Of a DNA stretch of 6,792 bases, positions 5,266-6,792 are shown piece by piece; the first letter of the stretch is position 1, and each line of letters begins with the position of its first letter. The stretch covers positions 1 to 6,792 of the forward strand of contig JAFTUB010000229.1 in assembly GCA_017466495.1 (NCBI GenBank). The letters run 5' to 3'. The DNA is from Clostridia bacterium (GTDB lineage Bacteria > Bacillota > Clostridia > Oscillospirales > CAG-272). Below the pieces are notes generated by a model. That model did not search any database. It was not told the origin of the DNA and saw nothing but the letters and a program-made list of their open reading frames with translations. The position numbers were made by a program, and so were the translations under genes.

Positions 5266-6636
5266 ATGAAAATGTGGGACGGGCGCTTTTCCAAAGCGCT
5301 GGACAGCCGGGTAAACGATTTCAACTCCTCCATCCGCTTCGACTGCCGGATGTACCGTGAGGATATCACCGGCTCGATTGCACACGCCACCATGCTGGGC
5401 AAGTGCGGCATCATTGAGCAGAGCGAAGCCGAGCTGATCGTAAAAACCCTGCGGGAGATCCTGGCGGATATCGATGAAGGCCGCCTGGCGTTTGATCCCG
5501 AGGCTGAAGATATTCATATGTTTATTGAGAGTGTGCTCACCGCCAGGATCGGAGAAACCGGGAAGCGTCTGCACACTTCGCGCAGCCGCAACGACCAGGT
5601 TGCCCTGGACATTCGGATGTATCTGATGCGGGAGATCGACGAGATCGATGGTCTGCTCCGCGGACTGCTCGCCGTCATTGCAGATAAGGCCGAGGAAAAC
5701 ATCGATACCGTTATGGCGGGCTACACCCCTCTGCAGCGGGCACAGCCTGTGACCATGGCGCACTATCTGCTGGCTTACGCTCAGATGTTCATGCGTGACT
5801 GCCGCCGCCTGGCCGAGATCAAAGCGCACACCAACGTGCTTCCCCTGGGCTCCTGCGCCCTGGCCGCCACCACATATCCCATTGACCGCGCCTTTGTGGC
5901 AGAGCAGCTGGGCTTTGCCGGTATTACCGACAACAGCATCGACGGCGTGTCGGATCGGGATTTTGTCATTGAGCTGGCCTCTGCCCTCTCCCTTGTGATG
6001 ATGCACCTCAGCCGTTTCTCCGAGGAAATCATCCTGTGGTGCTCCTCCGAGTTTGGCTTCCTTGAGTTGGACGACGCCTATTCCACCGGCTCCTCCATCA
6101 TGCCGCAGAAAAAGAATCCCGACATTGCCGAGCTGGTGCGCGGCAAGACCGGCCGTGTTTACGGCGATCTGACTGCACTGCTGACGGTGATGAAGGGCCT
6201 TCCCCTGGCCTACAACAAGGATATGCAGGAGGACAAAGAGGCGATTTTCGACGCCATTGATACCACCAAGCTCTGCATTTCCATCTTCGCCCCCATGCTC
6301 GAGACTGCTTCGGTGCGCGCCGATGTGCTCCGTGCCTCGGCTGCCAAGGGCTTCATCAATGCAACTGATGCCGCTGATTACCTGGTCAAGAAGGGGCTGG
6401 CCTTCCGGGATGCCTACAAGATCGTGGGACGCATGGTGGGCTACTGCATCGCAGAGGGCAAAACCCTGGAAACCCTTTCCCTGGAGGAATACCGCGCCCT
6501 CTCCCCTGTCTTTGATGAGGATATTTATGCGGCCATCGATCTCGCCGCCTGCGCAGCCGGCCGCAAGGTACACGGTGGTCCCGCAGAAGAATCTGTACGG
6601 ATGCAGCTGGAAAAGCTTCGCACGTTTTTGGCTTGA
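5266..6636 (+). CDS. argH: Argininosuccinate lyase
   Basis: ArgH splits argininosuccinate into arginine and fumarate in the cytoplasm, the last step of arginine synthesis. It belongs to the fumarase/aspartase superfamily and works as a homotetramer. The 456-residue length is normal. Conserved parts are MWDGRFSK at the start, HTSRSRNDQ (103-111), the third signature loop GSSIMPQKKNPD (275-286), which carries the catalytic serine, and LPLAYNKDMQEDKE. The second conserved region reads GYTPLQRAQP (152-161), with Pro155 (codon CCT, 5728-5730) where the family normally has the active-site histidine of GYTHLQRAQP. All else looks intact, so the gene is not obviously decayed. An alternative start at 5260 would add two residues but is too near the ribosome site. 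It is downstream of argG in the same direction with no promoter of its own visible, and ends 6 nt before a strong terminator hairpin. Confidence 0.97.
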   Translation: MKMWDGRFSKALDSRVNDFNSSIRFDCRMYREDITGSIAHATMLGKCGIIEQSEAELIVKTLREILADIDEGRLAFDPEAEDIHMFIESVLTARIGETGKRLHTSRSRNDQVALDIRMYLMREIDEIDGLLRGLLAVIADKAEENIDTVMAGYTPLQRAQPVTMAHYLLAYAQMFMRDCRRLAEIKAHTNVLPLGSCALAATTYPIDRAFVAEQLGFAGITDNSIDGVSDRDFVIELASALSLVMMHLSRFSEEIILWCSSEFGFLELDDAYSTGSSIMPQKKNPDIAELVRGKTGRVYGDLTALLTVMKGLPLAYNKDMQEDKEAIFDAIDTTKLCISIFAPMLETASVRADVLRASAAKGFINATDAADYLVKKGLAFRDAYKIVGRMVGYCIAEGKTLETLSLEEYRALSPVFDEDIYAAIDLAACAAGRKVHGGPAEESVRMQLEKLRTFLA

Positions 6637-6641
6637 CTTTT

Positions 6642-6692
6642 ATAAAGAACGGACAGCACACCGACACGGTGTGCTGTCCGTTCTTTATTTTC
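6642..6692 (+). terminator. Intrinsic terminator after argH, possibly bidirectional
   Basis: A perfect 21-bp stem (6642-6662 with 6668-6688) encloses the 5-nt loop GACAC and begins 6 nt after the argH stop. The 3' side runs into a T-rich stretch (6681-6691). On the minus strand a shorter, interrupted T-run follows (TTCTTTATAAAA), so it may also terminate the gene coming from the right, whose stop codon lies within the stem. Confidence 0.9.
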
Positions 6693-6792
6693 CGTTGGCG
6701 ATCCATTCACCTTCGTCTATGGTATGTCCGGTGGAGATGCAGGTATCATAAGTCATAAAATAGTACAGGTCGTGCCGGCCTGTGCTGTCGGC
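6685..6792 (-). CDS. C-terminal end of an unidentified protein (start outside window)
   Basis: The minus strand is open from the window edge (6792) to a TAA at 6687-6685, giving 35 residues that include DLYYFMTYDTCISTGH and end in GEWIANGK. The stop lies within the 3' arm of the argH terminator, which is how convergent genes sharing one terminator are often arranged. The codons look normal (many third-position C or G, like the neighbours). I do not recognise the family. The fragment is rich in Tyr, Thr and Gly with a single Cys and has no hydrophobic segment. It was called because of the well-placed stop and the lack of any gene on the other strand. It is too short to be certain. Confidence 0.55.
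   Translation of the reverse strand, partial: ADSTGRHDLYYFMTYDTCISTGHTIDEGEWIANGK

Noticed and set aside
3813..5414. A 533-codon open frame antisense to argG and the argH start
   Set aside because: It is a shadow of the strongly biased codons of argG. It crosses the hairpin element, has no family motif and has no ribosome site.
5203..6573. A 456-codon open frame antisense to argH
   Set aside because: argH is unmistakable on the other strand; this frame is an effect of GC-rich third positions.

Overview
The window looks like ordinary chromosome from an endospore-forming Firmicute of the class Clostridia, possibly a moderately GC-rich gut lineage of the Oscillospiraceae/Ruminococcaceae kind. 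That placement is an inference from gene content (PdaA-type spore-cortex deacetylase, SpoIIM-like protein, DUF624-like protein, clostridial-style argG-argH), strong Shine-Dalgarno sequences and occasional GTG starts. No phage, plasmid, IS, CRISPR, tRNA or rRNA feature is visible.

Layout, left to right. (1) Positions 2-436 (+) are the 3' half of proC, the last enzyme of proline synthesis. (2) Positions 495-1142 (+) encode a five-helix membrane protein resembling SpoIIM. It is preceded by a sigma-E-like promoter and by a hairpin that covers its ribosome binding site. (3) Positions 1169-2173 (+) encode a DUF624/YesL-like membrane protein with a GTG start and an acidic tail. (4) Two NodB-type (CE4) deacetylases lie on the minus strand and overlap by 4 nt: the PdaA-like one (2868-3656), then a second secreted one (2185-2871). 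They converge on the DUF624-like gene with only 11 nt between stops. (5) The 204-bp divergent region 3657-3860 holds an excellent sigma-A promoter for argG and three tandem ARG-box-like 18-mers at about 21-bp spacing. A fourth box-like site lies in the first codons of pdaA and is part of a 25-bp direct repeat. (6) argG (3861-5084) and argH (5266-6636) encode the last two steps of arginine synthesis. They are separated by a 175-bp spacer built almost entirely of four hairpins. (7) A strong 21-bp stem at 6642-6688 terminates argH. It also contains the stop codon of an unidentified minus-strand gene that enters from the right edge (6685-6792).

Two themes run through the window. The first is amino-acid synthesis in the glutamate family: proline (proC) and arginine (argG, argH). 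The second is sporulation and cell-wall modification: the SpoIIM-like protein, PdaA and the second deacetylase. The control region between pdaA and argG may join the two themes, because box-like sites for the arginine repressor extend into the pdaA start. I see no clearly new biological system. The observations most worth a check are the tandem ARG-box array, the palindromic element between argG and argH, a proline where ArgH normally has its conserved active-site histidine, and the sigma-E-like promoter and hairpin ahead of the SpoIIM-like gene.
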